Shown one piece after another: positions 49,472-58,602 of a stretch of 64,000 nt of DNA. The notes beneath the pieces are model-generated. The model saw nothing but the letters and a program-made list of their open reading frames with translations. It was not told the origin of the DNA and made no database searches. Where the stretch lies: NCBI RefSeq assembly GCF_000219215.1, contig NC_015723.1:620001-684000 (forward strand). Reading direction: 5' to 3'. Position 1 is the stretch's first letter, and every line of letters begins with the position of its first letter. Made by a program: the position numbers and the translations under genes. Source of the stretch: Cupriavidus necator N-1 (lineage in GTDB: Bacteria; Pseudomonadota; Gammaproteobacteria; Burkholderiales; Burkholderiaceae).

Positions 49472-50854
49472 TCAGCCTGCGGCGGGCAGCCAGTCGTTGA
49501 CGTTCGGGGCCTGTTCCAGCGCCCACACGCGCTGGATGATGGCACGCATTTCGGCATCGCTTGCGCCGTGGCGGAACGCGCCCAGCTGCAGCGCTTTCGC
49601 TTCCAGTTCCGGGCGCGACAGGGTGTTGTCGGGATCGCCCTTCGGTACGTCGACGCGCGCCGCCAGCGTGCGGCCGTCGGTGGTCCTGACGGTCACGCGG
49701 CCGATCCACTGGCGCGGGTAGGCGGCGTTGATCTCGGCATCCAGTTCCATGCCGACCTTGCCGCGGAAGGCGGTCACCTTCGGGTCCTGCAGCGCATGCT
49801 GCTCGAACTCGCCCAGGCCCGCATGGCCGTGCACGGCCACCAGCCCCAGCACCGTGCCCATCGAGAACTTGGCCTGGTGGATGGTGGTGGGGTTGACCAC
49901 GGGGCCTAGCACGTCGATGGCGCCCTGGTGCACGTGCGTGGTGACGCTGGCGACCTGGTCGGCGCTGATGCCTTCGCGCTCCATCAGCGCCTTGAGCGCA
50001 TCGGCGGCCGGGTGCGTGTGGCGGCATGAGGCGAAGAACTTGAACGAGGTCTCGGCGGTGGCCCAGCGCGTGCCCAGGCCGTCGGTCAGGCAGGCGGGGT
50101 TGGCATCGCTCGACATGCCGGCAGCCATGCCCTGCGCGCCTTCCAGGATCTGCTTCGCGCCGGTGAAGCCGGCCCGCGCGAGCCACGCCGACTGCAGGCC
50201 ATCGGCCGCGGCCTTGGCGGTATGCAGCTGCTTGGAGTCGGCGGCGTCGCGCAGGAATTCCCACAGGCCCGCGGCCTGCGTGCCGGCCGAGCCCAGTGCC
50301 TGGTTGATGCCTTCTGCATCCAGGCCGTAGAGCTTGGCCACGGCGGCGGCGGCGGCCAGGGTGCCCACCGTGCCGGTGGTGTGGAACACGCGGTAGTGCG
50401 AACGGCCCATGAATTCGCCGATGCGGATCCCGGCCTCATAACCGGCGATCGAAGCCAGCAGCACTTCGGCGCCGGTCTTGCCCTCGGCCTGCGCGGCTGC
50501 CACCACGGCGGGGAACACCACCGCGGCCGGGTGCAGCACCGAGCCGTTGTGCACGTCGTCCTGCTCGACCACGTGCGAGGAGGCGCCGTTGATCAGCGCG
50601 GCAAAGTAGGGCGAGGTGCGGCGGCGGTCCACCAGCACTTCGGCGCCGCCTTGCGCCGGACCCATGGCCGCGGCGAACTCCTGCAGCTTGCGCACGGCGG
50701 GCGCGTCCTTGCCGGCGATGGCCGAGGCGATCCAGTCCAGGAACAGGTCCTTGGTGCGCTCGATCACGGGCGCGGGCACGTCGGCCAGCTTGAGGTCGGC
50801 CAGGAAGTCGCAAAGCTGGCGGGTCGGGTAGGTGGTGTCTGCGGGTTGGCTCAT
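49472..50854 (-). CDS. MmgE/PrpD-family protein
   Basis: A 460-residue protein of the MmgE/PrpD (2-methylcitrate dehydratase/cis-aconitate decarboxylase-like) family: KDLFLDWIASAIAGKDAPAV, LINGASSHVVEQDDVHNGSV, LHPAAVVFPAVVAAAQAEGK, SIAGYEAGIRIGEFMGRSHY and FFASCRHTHPAADALKALME. In Pseudomonas the itaconate operon carries such a gene of undefined role. Possible activities are an isomerase or (de)hydratase on methyl-branched dicarboxylates. It lies between the lyase gene (10 bp) and the CoA-transferase gene (75 bp) on the minus strand. Confidence 0.85.
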   Translation of the reverse strand: MSQPADTTYPTRQLCDFLADLKLADVPAPVIERTKDLFLDWIASAIAGKDAPAVRKLQEFAAAMGPAQGGAEVLVDRRRTSPYFAALINGASSHVVEQDDVHNGSVLHPAAVVFPAVVAAAQAEGKTGAEVLLASIAGYEAGIRIGEFMGRSHYRVFHTTGTVGTLAAAAAVAKLYGLDAEGINQALGSAGTQAAGLWEFLRDAADSKQLHTAKAAADGLQSAWLARAGFTGAKQILEGAQGMAAGMSSDANPACLTDGLGTRWATAETSFKFFASCRHTHPAADALKALMEREGISADQVASVTTHVHQGAIDVLGPVVNPTTIHQAKFSMGTVLGLVAVHGHAGLGEFEQHALQDPKVTAFRGKVGMELDAEINAAYPRQWIGRVTVRTTDGRTLAARVDVPKGDPDNTLSRPELEAKALQLGAFRHGASDAEMRAIIQRVWALEQAPNVNDWLPAAG

Positions 50855-50929
50855 GCCGGCTCCGGAGATTGAGTAGGGGCTTGCGGAAAGGAAAAATGGC
50901 GCCCGGTCTTCCCGGGCGCCGGCATTGGC

Positions 50930-52129
50930 TCAGATGGTCTGCTTGTCCGCCAGCGCGGCGATGTCGCTGTCGGCGTAGCCTAGCTCGGCCAGGATCTGGC
51001 GGCTGTGCGCGCCCAGCGCGGGCACATCGCCCATCACCGGCTCCACGCCCGACAGGTTGGCCGGCGGCAGCAGCGCGCCGATGGTGCCGCCGGGCACCGC
51101 GACTTCGCGCCAGCGGTTGCGGGCGGCCAGTTGCGGGTGGTTCCAGACGGCTTCGATGTCGTTCATCGGCGCGTTGGCGATCTGGGCGGCGTCCAGCAGT
51201 GCCTCCGCCTGCGACACGGTCATCGCGGCAAAGCGATGCTCGATGATCTCGGTCATCGCGGGGCGGTTCTTGACGCGGCCGGAGTTGGTGGCGAAGCGCT
51301 CGTCCTGCAGCAGCTCGGGCTGCTCCAGCACCTTCTCGCAGAAGGCACGCCATTCACGCTCGTTCTGCAGGCCGAAGATCACGCTGCCGCCGTCGCCGGT
51401 GCGGTGCACGCCGTACGGCGCGATGGCCGGGTGCGAGGCGCCGAAGCGCGCCGGCGGCGTGCCGCCGTAGTGGCCGAAGTAGAGCGCATAGCCCATCCAT
51501 TCAGACAGCGCTTCGAGCATGGTGACTTCCACGCGCACGCCCTCACCGGTGCGCCCGCGCTGCAGCAGCGCCGACAGTATGCCGGTGTAGGCGTACATGC
51601 CGGCGGCGATGTCGGCAATCGAGATGCCCGCGCGCGACGGCTCGTCGGGGCCGCCGGTGATGCCGATCAGGCCGGCCGCGGCCTGGATCAGCAGGTCATA
51701 GGCCTTCTTGTCGCGATAGGGTCCGGCATCGCCATAGCCCGAGATATCGCACACGACCAGCTTGCCGTAGCGGGCGTGCAGGGTGTCGAAATCCAGGCCC
51801 ATGCGCGCGGCGGCGCCGGGGGCCAGGTTCTGCACCAGCACGTCGGCGTCGGCCAGCAGCTGGTGCAGGACCTTCTGCGCCTCGTCCTGCTTCAGGTCCA
51901 GCGTCAGGCTTTCCTTGCCGCGGTTGAGCCAGACGAAGTGCGAGGCCTGGCCATGCACGGTCTCGTCATAGCCGCGGGCAAAGTCGCCCGCGCCGGGGCG
52001 CTCGACCTTGATCACGCGCGCGCCCAGGTCGGCCAGCTGGCGCGTGGCGAAGGGCGCGGCCACGGCGTGCTCGAGCGAGACCACGCGGATGCCGTCGAGC
52101 GGGCGGATACCTTTGGGGGAATGGGACAT
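50930..52129 (-). CDS. CaiB/BaiF class III CoA-transferase, probable itaconate CoA-transferase
   Basis: A 399-residue class III CoA-transferase: DGIRVVSLEHAVAAPFATRQ, LADLGARVIKVERPGAGDFA, NRGKESLTLDLKQDEA, and ISIADIAAGMYAYTGILSAL with the catalytic Asp (near residue 170). The gene order places it with the hydratase, lyase and PrpD genes, as in the Pseudomonas itaconate operon whose Ict is of this class. Mesaconate or a related dicarboxylate is the alternative substrate. TTAG overlap is absent; a 9-bp gap separates it from the acyl-CoA dehydrogenase. Confidence 0.78.
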   Translation of the reverse strand: MSHSPKGIRPLDGIRVVSLEHAVAAPFATRQLADLGARVIKVERPGAGDFARGYDETVHGQASHFVWLNRGKESLTLDLKQDEAQKVLHQLLADADVLVQNLAPGAAARMGLDFDTLHARYGKLVVCDISGYGDAGPYRDKKAYDLLIQAAAGLIGITGGPDEPSRAGISIADIAAGMYAYTGILSALLQRGRTGEGVRVEVTMLEALSEWMGYALYFGHYGGTPPARFGASHPAIAPYGVHRTGDGGSVIFGLQNEREWRAFCEKVLEQPELLQDERFATNSGRVKNRPAMTEIIEHRFAAMTVSQAEALLDAAQIANAPMNDIEAVWNHPQLAARNRWREVAVPGGTIGALLPPANLSGVEPVMGDVPALGAHSRQILAELGYADSDIAALADKQTI

Positions 52130-52138
52130 GCAGGGGCC

Positions 52139-53308
52139 TTAGAACGAACGCGGCAGCTCAAGCACATGCTCGGCCACGTAGGACAGGATCAGGTTGGTCG
52201 AGATCGGCGCCACCTGGTACAGGCGTGTCTCGCGGAACTTGCGTTCGATGTCGTACTCGGCGGCAAAGCCGAAGCCGCCGTGCGTCTGCAGGCAGACGTT
52301 GGCCGCTTCCCACGAGGCGTCGGCGGCCAGCAGCTTCGAGATATTGGCTTCCTTGCCGCACGGCTTGCCGGCGTCGAACAATTGCGACGCCTTGTAGCGC
52401 ATCAGGCTGGCGGCCTCGACATTGATGTAGGAGCGCGCGATCGGGAACTGCACGGCCTGGTTCTGGCCGATCGGACGGTCGAACACGATGCGGTCGCGCG
52501 CATAGTTGCTGGCGCGCTCGACAAACCAGTAGCCGTCGCCGATGCACTCGGCGGCGATCAGGATGCGCTCGGCGTTGAGGCCGTCAAGGATGTACTTCAG
52601 GCCCTTGCCTTCCTCGCCGATCAGGTTTTCTGCGGGGACTTCCAGGTTGTCGAAGAACAGCTCGTTGGTCTCGTGGTTGACCATGTTACGGATCGGCTTG
52701 ACTGTCAGGCCCTTGCCGATGGCATCGCGCAGGTCCACCACAAACACCGACAGGCCTTCGGATTTGCGCTTGACCTGATCCAGCGGCGTGGTGCGCGCCA
52801 GCAGCAGCATCAGGTCCGAATGCTGCACGCGCGAAATCCATACCTTCTGGCCATTGACGATGTACTTGTCGCCCTGGCGCACCGCGGTGGTCTTGAGCTT
52901 GGTGGTATCGGTGCCGGTGGTGGGTTCGGTCACGGCCATCGACTGCATGCGCAGCTCGCCCGAGGCGATGCCCGGCAGCCAGCGCTGTTTCTGCGCTTCG
53001 GAGCCGTGGCGCAGCAGGCAGCCCATCACGTACATCTGGCCGTGGCAGGCGCCGGAATTGCCGCCGCTGCGGTTGATTTCTTCCATGATGACCGAGGCCG
53101 CGGTCAACGACAGGCCCGAGCCGCCATAGGCTTCGGGGATCAGCGCCGACAGCCAGCCTGCCTGGGTCAGCGCCTGGACAAAGGTCTCAGGAAAGGCGTT
53201 CTGCTCTTCCACCCGTTGCCAGTACGCCGAATCGAAGCCGGCGCAGAGGTCGCGCACCGCTTCGCGGATTTCGGGGTACAGCTGGTCTGGATCCTGATGT
53301 GCGTGCAT
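52139..53308 (-). CDS. Acyl-CoA dehydrogenase (389 aa)
   Basis: An acyl-CoA dehydrogenase: AGWLSALIPEAYGGSGLSLT, MQSMAVTEPTTGTDTTKLKT, VNGQKVWISRVQHSDLMLLL, NHETNELFFDNLEVPAENLI, FDRPIGQNQAVQFPIARSYI and QTHGGFGFAAEYDIERKF. The C-terminal VAPISTN replaces the usual EGTNEI segment, so it belongs to an atypical group also seen in dicarboxylate operons. It is the first gene of the operon; the Pseudomonas itaconate operon carries a comparable dehydrogenase. An oxidation of methylsuccinyl- or another branched acyl-CoA is possible. No LysR gene is adjacent. Confidence 0.8.
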   Translation of the reverse strand: MHAHQDPDQLYPEIREAVRDLCAGFDSAYWQRVEEQNAFPETFVQALTQAGWLSALIPEAYGGSGLSLTAASVIMEEINRSGGNSGACHGQMYVMGCLLRHGSEAQKQRWLPGIASGELRMQSMAVTEPTTGTDTTKLKTTAVRQGDKYIVNGQKVWISRVQHSDLMLLLARTTPLDQVKRKSEGLSVFVVDLRDAIGKGLTVKPIRNMVNHETNELFFDNLEVPAENLIGEEGKGLKYILDGLNAERILIAAECIGDGYWFVERASNYARDRIVFDRPIGQNQAVQFPIARSYINVEAASLMRYKASQLFDAGKPCGKEANISKLLAADASWEAANVCLQTHGGFGFAAEYDIERKFRETRLYQVAPISTNLILSYVAEHVLELPRSF

Positions 53309-53449
53309 GGGGTAGCCCCGCTCAGATTGAATGGGGCCATTATTCCCGAGCCCCCGGCACGCTGAAATTCGGATTTGCGAAAGAGCGGCTTAGGTGGGCC
53401 GGAAGCGGGGGCGGCGGAAGCTGCATGCGGCGCCGGGCGCCTGTAGATG

Positions 53450-53479
53450 CGCAAGAGGCCGGCGCAGCGGCCTCTTGCG
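53450..53479. terminator. 12-bp inverted repeat downstream of the 24-residue peptide gene
   Basis: Arms CGCAAGAGGCCG (53450-53461) and CGGCCTCTTGCG (53468-53479) pair perfectly around a 6-base loop. The hairpin lies 31-60 bp after the small gene on its strand, so it probably ends that transcript. No T-run follows. Confidence 0.55.
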
Positions 53480-53509
53480 AAGGGATGGCAGGCAGGCCGG
53501 GCCTGGGAA

Positions 53510-53584
53510 TCAGTGCATAAACAGCCAGATCAGGACGAGGATGAAGGCCGGGACGCCAAGCAGCCAGGCGAGTAGATAGGGCAT
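53510..53584 (-). CDS. 24-residue single-helix membrane peptide
   Basis: The whole product is MPYLLAWLLGVPAFILVLIW followed by LFMH: one hydrophobic helix with a central Gly-x-Pro kink, no charged residues until the final His. AGGAG lies seven bases before the ATG, and a hairpin follows the gene, so the unit has start, stop, ribosome site and probable terminator. Peptides of this shape occur in other Burkholderiaceae in my recollection, but I cannot name a family. A membrane-associated regulator of a larger protein is the usual role for such peptides; here it is unassigned. Confidence 0.6.
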   Translation of the reverse strand: MPYLLAWLLGVPAFILVLIWLFMH

Positions 53585-53807
53585 GATGCAACTCCTGTTG
53601 ATGACGGTAATCAGTGATTCCAATATAGGAACGCCGCCATGGCGGCACTGTCGGGGAGCTTCCGCTTGCGGTGTAGGACGCAGCCGCGCGCACCTGGCGG
53701 GCGGCCCGAACGATGTGGCGCCAGCGCCTTGCGGCCCGCCGGCCCGGTTGCCGGCGGGCCATCCCGTGCTACGCTCAGGTCTGCACCAAAGCACCCGGAG
53801 GCGAGCC

Positions 53808-54275
53808 ATGGACGGGGTCTGGTCTGAGATTTTCAGGGTCTTGCGCGCCGAGTTCGCCGATGTGCCGGACGCTGCCGAGGCCACCCGCATCCTGACGCGC
53901 CTGTTCATGGCGATGCTGCTGGGCGGCCTGATCGGCTATCAGCGCGAGGTCTCCGGCAAGGCAGCGGGGCTGCGCACCCATATGCTGGTGGCGCTGGGCT
54001 CGGCGCTGTTCGTGCTGGTGCCGCTGCAGGCCGGGGTGCCGCTGGGCGACATCAGCCGCGTGCTGCAGGGGCTGATTGCCGGCATCGGCTTCCTTGGCGC
54101 CGGCGCGATCCTGAAGCACAGCGACGAAGCCCACATCGAGGGCCTGACCACCGCGGCCAGCATCTGGATGGTCGCGGCCATCGGCGTGGCTGCTGGCCTG
54201 GGGCGCGATACCACTGCGCTGATCGCCACCATCTTCACGCTGGTCATCCTGCAGGTCCTGCATCGCTGGAAATAG
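53808..54275 (+). CDS. MgtC/SapB-like membrane protein
   Basis: A 155-residue inner-membrane protein of the MgtC/SapB family: ILTRLFMAMLLGGLIGYQRE, the conserved GLRTHMLVALGSALFVL, ISRVLQGLIAGIGFLGAGAI and LTTAASIWMVAAIGVAAGLG, giving four or five helices. The family motif GIGFLGAGAI then LTTAA is complete. The extended cytosolic C-terminal domain of MgtC itself is missing, so it is the short SapB form. Roles in magnesium limitation or acid survival are reported for relatives. The ATG follows CCGGAGGCGAGCC; an upstream frame is not supported. Confidence 0.85.
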   Translation: MDGVWSEIFRVLRAEFADVPDAAEATRILTRLFMAMLLGGLIGYQREVSGKAAGLRTHMLVALGSALFVLVPLQAGVPLGDISRVLQGLIAGIGFLGAGAILKHSDEAHIEGLTTAASIWMVAAIGVAAGLGRDTTALIATIFTLVILQVLHRWK

Positions 54276-54470
54276 CGCACCCGCACCCGGCGCATCCGGC
54301 ACCCGTGCCGCCTCGCGTGCGCCGGTCTGTTCGCTTGCCCGCCAATTTGCGCCATTTGCCACGGCAATGCGCGCCAGCGCACGCTGCCCGCGCGCGGCGC
54401 GCCCTATGCTGTGGCACAGGTTGCGCCGCGATCCACAGGCGCAGCCGTGGCAGAGCAGGGGGAGGTAGCG

Positions 54471-54977
54471 ATGAAATCATCGATTCGTGACGACGCGGCG
54501 CTGGCCGCATTCGTGGGGCCGCGCTATGCGTACTACAGCCAGCGCTGGTCCCTGGCCGAGACGCGCGGCGGCATGTCGTGGAACTGGGCGGCGTGCCTGC
54601 TGGGACCGTTCTGGATGGCCTACCGGCGCATGTACTGGCAGGTGGGGGTCTTTGCGCTGATCGTCTGCGCCGAGCCTGTGCTGCACGCGCTGTTCGGGCT
54701 GAAGATGCCGCTGGCAGTCCGGCCGATGCTGTATGCCATGGCGCTGCTGCTGGGCATGTATGGCAACCAGATCTACCGCTGGCATGCCGAGGCGACCATC
54801 CGGCACCTGCGCGAGTACCATTTTTCACCGGAACTGGTGTACGACTCGCTGGCGCGCAGTGGCCGCACCAGCTGGCCCGGTGTGTTCGCCATGGCCCTGC
54901 TGCTGGTGGTGATGGCGGTGTCGCTGAGCCCGCTGGCGGGGCTGGTGGTGCAGGGCAGCGGGCTGGCCTCCGGCTGA
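54471..54977 (+). CDS. DUF2628-like membrane protein
   Basis: A 168-residue protein with a short cytosolic N-terminus (FVGPRYAYYSQRWSLAETRG), the DUF2628 core SWNWAACLLGPFWMAYRRMY (residues about 37-56), two or three central helices (VGVFALIVCAEPVLHALFGL, MLYAMALLLGMYGNQIYRWH) and a C-terminal helix. The function of the family is unknown. AGGGGGAGGTAGCG gives a strong ribosome site before the ATG at 54471. Its stop lies 22 bp from the convergent LysR gene. Confidence 0.75.
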   Translation: MKSSIRDDAALAAFVGPRYAYYSQRWSLAETRGGMSWNWAACLLGPFWMAYRRMYWQVGVFALIVCAEPVLHALFGLKMPLAVRPMLYAMALLLGMYGNQIYRWHAEATIRHLREYHFSPELVYDSLARSGRTSWPGVFAMALLLVVMAVSLSPLAGLVVQGSGLASG

Positions 54978-54998
54978 ACGGCCGACGACTTACCCGTC

Positions 54999-55901
54999 TT
55001 ACACTGGCTCGCGCGCCGCGTCGACCAGATACTGGATCAGCGTTTCGGCAAACTGGGGCAGTTCGCGCCCCGGGCGGCGCACCAGGCGCAGCTCGCGCTT
55101 GGCCCATTCGTCTTCCAGCTGGATAAAGCGCAGCACCTTGCGGCTGGCGTAGCGGCGCGCGCAGCTGTTGGGCACGATGGCGATGCCCGCGCCGGCCTCG
55201 ACCATGCGGCATACGGCATCGAAGCTGCCCACCTGGATGCGCAGGCTGATGCGCTTGCCCATGCCGCCGGCGATGCGGTCCAGGAACGACTGGATCGCGC
55301 TGAACTGGTTCAGGCCGACAAAACGGCAGGTATCGAGCAGGTCGGCGAAATGCAGCCGCTTGAAGGCGGGCAGCGGGTGGTTGACCGGTGCGATCACGAT
55401 CAGTTCGTCGCTGCACAGGTGCATCGCGTCCAGGTCCTGGGTGGCGACTTCACCGGCCACGATGCCCAGGTCGGCGGCGCCGGCGCTGATCGCCGAGACG
55501 ATTTCCTGCGACAGGTGCTCTTCCAGCTCGATGTCCACGTCCGGGTTCTCGCTCAGGAAGCGCGATACGCCGGTGGCCAGGAACGAGTTGGTGGCGGTGG
55601 TGTTGGCCAGCAGCCGCACGCGGCCCTTGACGCCCTTGGCATAGGGCCGCAGGTCGGCGTGCAGGCATTCCAGTTCGCGGAAGACCTCGCGCGCGTGGCG
55701 CAGCAGCGCATCGCCCGCCGGCGTCAGGCGCACGCCCTTGACCTGGCGGATCAGCAATTGTGTCTGGAACGCCTCTTCCAGCTGCTTGATCCGGGTGCTG
55801 GCCGCGGGCAGCGACAGGAAGCTGCGTTCGGCCGCGCGGGTCAGGTTCTCCGTCTCGCCGACGTTCAGGAAGAGGCGGAGGTCGGTCAGGTCGTAATGCA
55901 T
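54999..55901 (-). CDS. LysR-family transcriptional regulator
   Basis: A 300-residue LysR regulator. The N-terminal winged helix-turn-helix is clear (LRLFLNVGETENLTRAAERS, LPAASTRIKQLEEAFQTQLL), followed by a linker and the substrate-binding domain (AISAGAADLGIVAGEVATQD, MVEAGAGIAIVPNSCARRYA). It is divergent from the SDR and CoA-transferase genes at 56092, the usual position of a LysR regulator of its target operon, with a 190-bp shared promoter. Ligand unknown. It may also serve the itaconate-type operon nearby, but that operon is not adjacent. Confidence 0.88.
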   Translation of the reverse strand: MHYDLTDLRLFLNVGETENLTRAAERSFLSLPAASTRIKQLEEAFQTQLLIRQVKGVRLTPAGDALLRHAREVFRELECLHADLRPYAKGVKGRVRLLANTTATNSFLATGVSRFLSENPDVDIELEEHLSQEIVSAISAGAADLGIVAGEVATQDLDAMHLCSDELIVIAPVNHPLPAFKRLHFADLLDTCRFVGLNQFSAIQSFLDRIAGGMGKRISLRIQVGSFDAVCRMVEAGAGIAIVPNSCARRYASRKVLRFIQLEDEWAKRELRLVRRPGRELPQFAETLIQYLVDAAREPV

Positions 55902-56091
55902 GGGCTTCCGTCAGGCCAAAGGCCAGTTTTGTGATTCGTGAATTCCAAAGTCTCGGCCGTCAATTTATCGTATCCACTGCGGCGTGGACATCCGGATTGA
56001 CCGCATCGGCGGGCGATGCCCGCGGCGCAGGGGTGTTTCGCCGGGTTTGCGGTCGGTGACCGCACAAAAAAGTATTCAGAGGAGCAGCGCA

Positions 56092-57006
56092 ATGAGCGGT
56101 TTGATGGCAGGCAAGGTCGCCCTGGTGACGGGCGCAGGTGGTGGAATCGGGCGCGGCATCGCGCTGGAACTGGCCGCCGCCGGCGCCAAGGTGGTGGTGA
56201 ATGACCTCGGCGTGTCGATGACCGGCGAGGGCGGCGACGCTGGCCCCGCGCAGCGCGTGGTGGAGGAAATCCGCGCCGCCGGCGGCGAGGCCGTGGCCAA
56301 TACCGACAGCGTGTCGACCTGGAACGGCGCCAATGCCATCGTGCAATGCGCGCTGGACAACTTCGGCCGCATCGACGCCGTGGTCAACAACGCCGGCAAC
56401 CTGCGCGACCGCATGTTCTTCAAGATGAATGAAGAAGAATGGCGCTCGGTGATCGACGTGCACCTGCACGGCACCTTCTTCGTCAGCCGCGCCGCGGCCA
56501 ACTACTTCAAGGACCAGGAGAGCGGCGCCTACGTGCACATGACCTCCACCTCCGGCCTGATCGGCAACCTGGGCCAGGCCAACTATTCGGCGGCCAAGCT
56601 GGGCATTGCCGCGTTGTCCAAGTCGATCGCGCTGGACATGCAGCGCTTCAACGTGCGCTCGAACTGCATCGCGCCGTTCGCCTGGAGCCGCATGACCAGC
56701 TCGATTCCGGCCGAAACGCCGGAAGAAAAGGCACGCGTGGCCAAGCTGCAGAAGATGGAAGCCGGCAAGATCGCGCCGGTGGCGGTCTACCTTGCCAGCC
56801 CGGCCGCCAGCGAAGTCAACGGCCAGATCTTCGCGGTGCGCGCCAACGAAATCATCCTGATGAGCCAGCCGCGCCCGGTGCGCTCGGTGCATATGAGCGA
56901 TGGCTGGACGCCTGAGACCGTGGGCGAGATCGCCATGCCGGCCATGCGCTCCAGCTTCTTCAAGCTGGAGCGTTCGCCCGACGTGATCAGCTGGGACCCG
57001 ATCTGA
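56092..57006 (+). CDS. SDR of the multifunctional-enzyme type (304 aa)
   Basis: An SDR with TGAGGGIGRGIALELAAAGA, VNDLGVSMTGEGGDAGPAQR (the long loop after the second strand typical of peroxisomal-type 3-hydroxyacyl-CoA dehydrogenases), VNNAGNLRDRMFFKMNEEEW, MTSTSGLIGNLGQANYSAAK carrying Ser, Tyr and Lys, and EVNGQIFAVRANEIILMSQP. It likely oxidises a (3R)-hydroxyacyl-CoA. GAGGAGCAGCGCA precedes the ATG. It overlaps the following CoA-transferase gene by one base, so the two form an operon under the divergent LysR regulator. Confidence 0.85.
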   Translation: MSGLMAGKVALVTGAGGGIGRGIALELAAAGAKVVVNDLGVSMTGEGGDAGPAQRVVEEIRAAGGEAVANTDSVSTWNGANAIVQCALDNFGRIDAVVNNAGNLRDRMFFKMNEEEWRSVIDVHLHGTFFVSRAAANYFKDQESGAYVHMTSTSGLIGNLGQANYSAAKLGIAALSKSIALDMQRFNVRSNCIAPFAWSRMTSSIPAETPEEKARVAKLQKMEAGKIAPVAVYLASPAASEVNGQIFAVRANEIILMSQPRPVRSVHMSDGWTPETVGEIAMPAMRSSFFKLERSPDVISWDPI

Positions 57007-58249
57007 TGGCGGGCAGCCAGGCCCCGACGCACGGCGCGCTTGCCGGCGTGCGGGTGCTGGACCTGTCGCGCATCCTGGCCGGTCCCTGGTGCGCGCAGAA
57101 CCTGGCGGACCTGGGCGCCGAGGTCATCAAGGTGGAGCGGCCCGGCGCGGGCGACGACACCCGTTCGTGGGGGCCGCCCTGGCTGCCCGGCGCGGACGGG
57201 CAGCCGTCGCGCGACGCCACCTACTTTGCCGGTGCCAACCGCGGCAAGCAGTCGGTGACGCTCGATATCGCCAGCCCGCAAGGGCAGGAGATCGCGCGGC
57301 AACTGGCGGCGAAGTCGCAGATCGTGCTGGAGAACTACAAGGTCGGCGACCTGAAGCGTTACGGGCTGGACTATGACAGCCTCAAGGCGATCAACCCGTC
57401 CATCGTCTACTGCTCGATCACGGGCTACGGCCAGACCGGGCCGAGCGCGCACAAGCCCGGCTATGACTTCATCTTCCAGGGCCTGGGCGGCCTGATGAGC
57501 GTCACCGGCGAGCGCGACGACCTGCCCGGCGGCGGGCCGCAGAAGGTGGGCGTGGCGGTGGTCGACATGCTGACCGGCATGTATGCCACCGTGGCCGTGC
57601 TGGCCGCCTTGCGCCATGCCGAACGCACCGGCGAGGCCAGCATATCGACATGGCCCTGCTCGATGCGGTGGTGGCGGTCGGCGCCACGCCGATCATCGCC
57701 CAGCGCGTGACCGGCAAGGCCATGCCGCGCTACGGCAACGCGCACGCCAATATGGTGCCCTACCATGTGTTCGCCACCGCCGACGGCTACATGATCGTCG
57801 CGGCCGGCAACGACGGGCAGTGGCAGGCGTATTGCCGCGGCGTCGAGCGTCCCGACCTGGCCGCCGACGAGCGCTTTGCCACCGGCCCCGGCCGCATCAT
57901 CCATCGCGACACGCTGGTGCCGCTGCTTGAGGCGCATATGCGCACGCGGCCGACGGCGCACTGGGTGCAGGCGCTGGAAGCGCAGGGCATCCCGTGCGGG
58001 CCGATCAACGACTACGGCCAGGTGCTGGAAGACCCGCAGGTGCGGCATCGCGAGCTGCAGGTGGACCTGGTGCGCGACGATGGCAGCCTGTGCCCGACCG
58101 TCAAGAGCCCGCTGCGGCTGTCCGCGACCCCGGTGCAATACGACGCCCCGCCGCCGCGGCTGGGCGAGCATACCGGGCAGGTGCTGGAATCGGTGCTGGG
58201 CCTGTCGGCCGAGCGCATCGCCAGGCTGCGCGAGCAAGGCGTGGTCTGA
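57006..58249 (+). pseudogene. CaiB/BaiF class III CoA-transferase disrupted by a one-base frameshift
   Basis: The gene opens as a normal class III CoA-transferase (GVRVLDLSRILAGPWCAQNL, NRGKQSVTLDIASPQG, VAVVDMLTGMYATVAVLAAL with the catalytic Asp) but frame 1 runs out at 57710 after codon 57636. The missing half continues in another frame from HIDMALLDAVVAVGATPII to the end at 58249. Adding one G in the GG at 57635-57636 restores GEGQHIDMALLD and a 414-residue protein. The protein is therefore split, either in nature or by a sequencing error. It follows the SDR in one operon. Confidence 0.8.
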
Positions 58250-58258
58250 CTGGTGACG

Positions 58259-58286
58259 GGTGCCTGGCAGGCAACTGCCGGGCACC
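58259..58286 (+). terminator. 12-bp hairpin with GCAA tetraloop after the CoA-transferase gene
   Basis: Arms GGTGCCTGGCAG and CTGCCGGGCACC pair with one T-G wobble around a GCAA (GNRA) loop, 9 bp after the stop. No T-run follows. Likely an mRNA end. Confidence 0.5.
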
Positions 58287-58395
58287 GCCTGCTTCCGGGC
58301 GGATCACCAGGCCTCTGCACAAAGTCCCCCCATCGCCTAGGCTGTCTGGGTAGCGGCCCGAACCGTGATTCCCGGGATCCCCACAGGAGACAGCC

Positions 58396-58602
58396 ATGAA
58401 CGAAGAGACCTTCAACCTCAGCATCCGCAAGTTCCTGAAGGTGGTCGGCGTCAGCTCACAGCGCGAGATCGAACAGGCGATAGCCAGGGCCATGGCCGAC
58501 GGTACCATCGCCGGCAATGAGCACTTGCCGGTGTCGGTGACGCTGGAACTGGCGGGTGTCAAGCTCCAGGCGCGCTTTGAGGGTGAAATCCAGCTTGAGT
58601 AA
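58396..58602 (+). CDS. DUF6494-type small protein (68 aa)
   Basis: A 68-residue protein beginning MNEETFNLSIRKFLKVVGVS and ending with a short beta-hairpin (VSVTLELAGVKLQARFEGEI). Its helical start and sheet end match the DUF6494 family of small conserved proteobacterial proteins of unknown function, as far as I recall. ACAGGAGACAGCC is a good ribosome site. It is a lone gene between the CoA-transferase and the secretion operon. Confidence 0.7.
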   Translation: MNEETFNLSIRKFLKVVGVSSQREIEQAIARAMADGTIAGNEHLPVSVTLELAGVKLQARFEGEIQLE

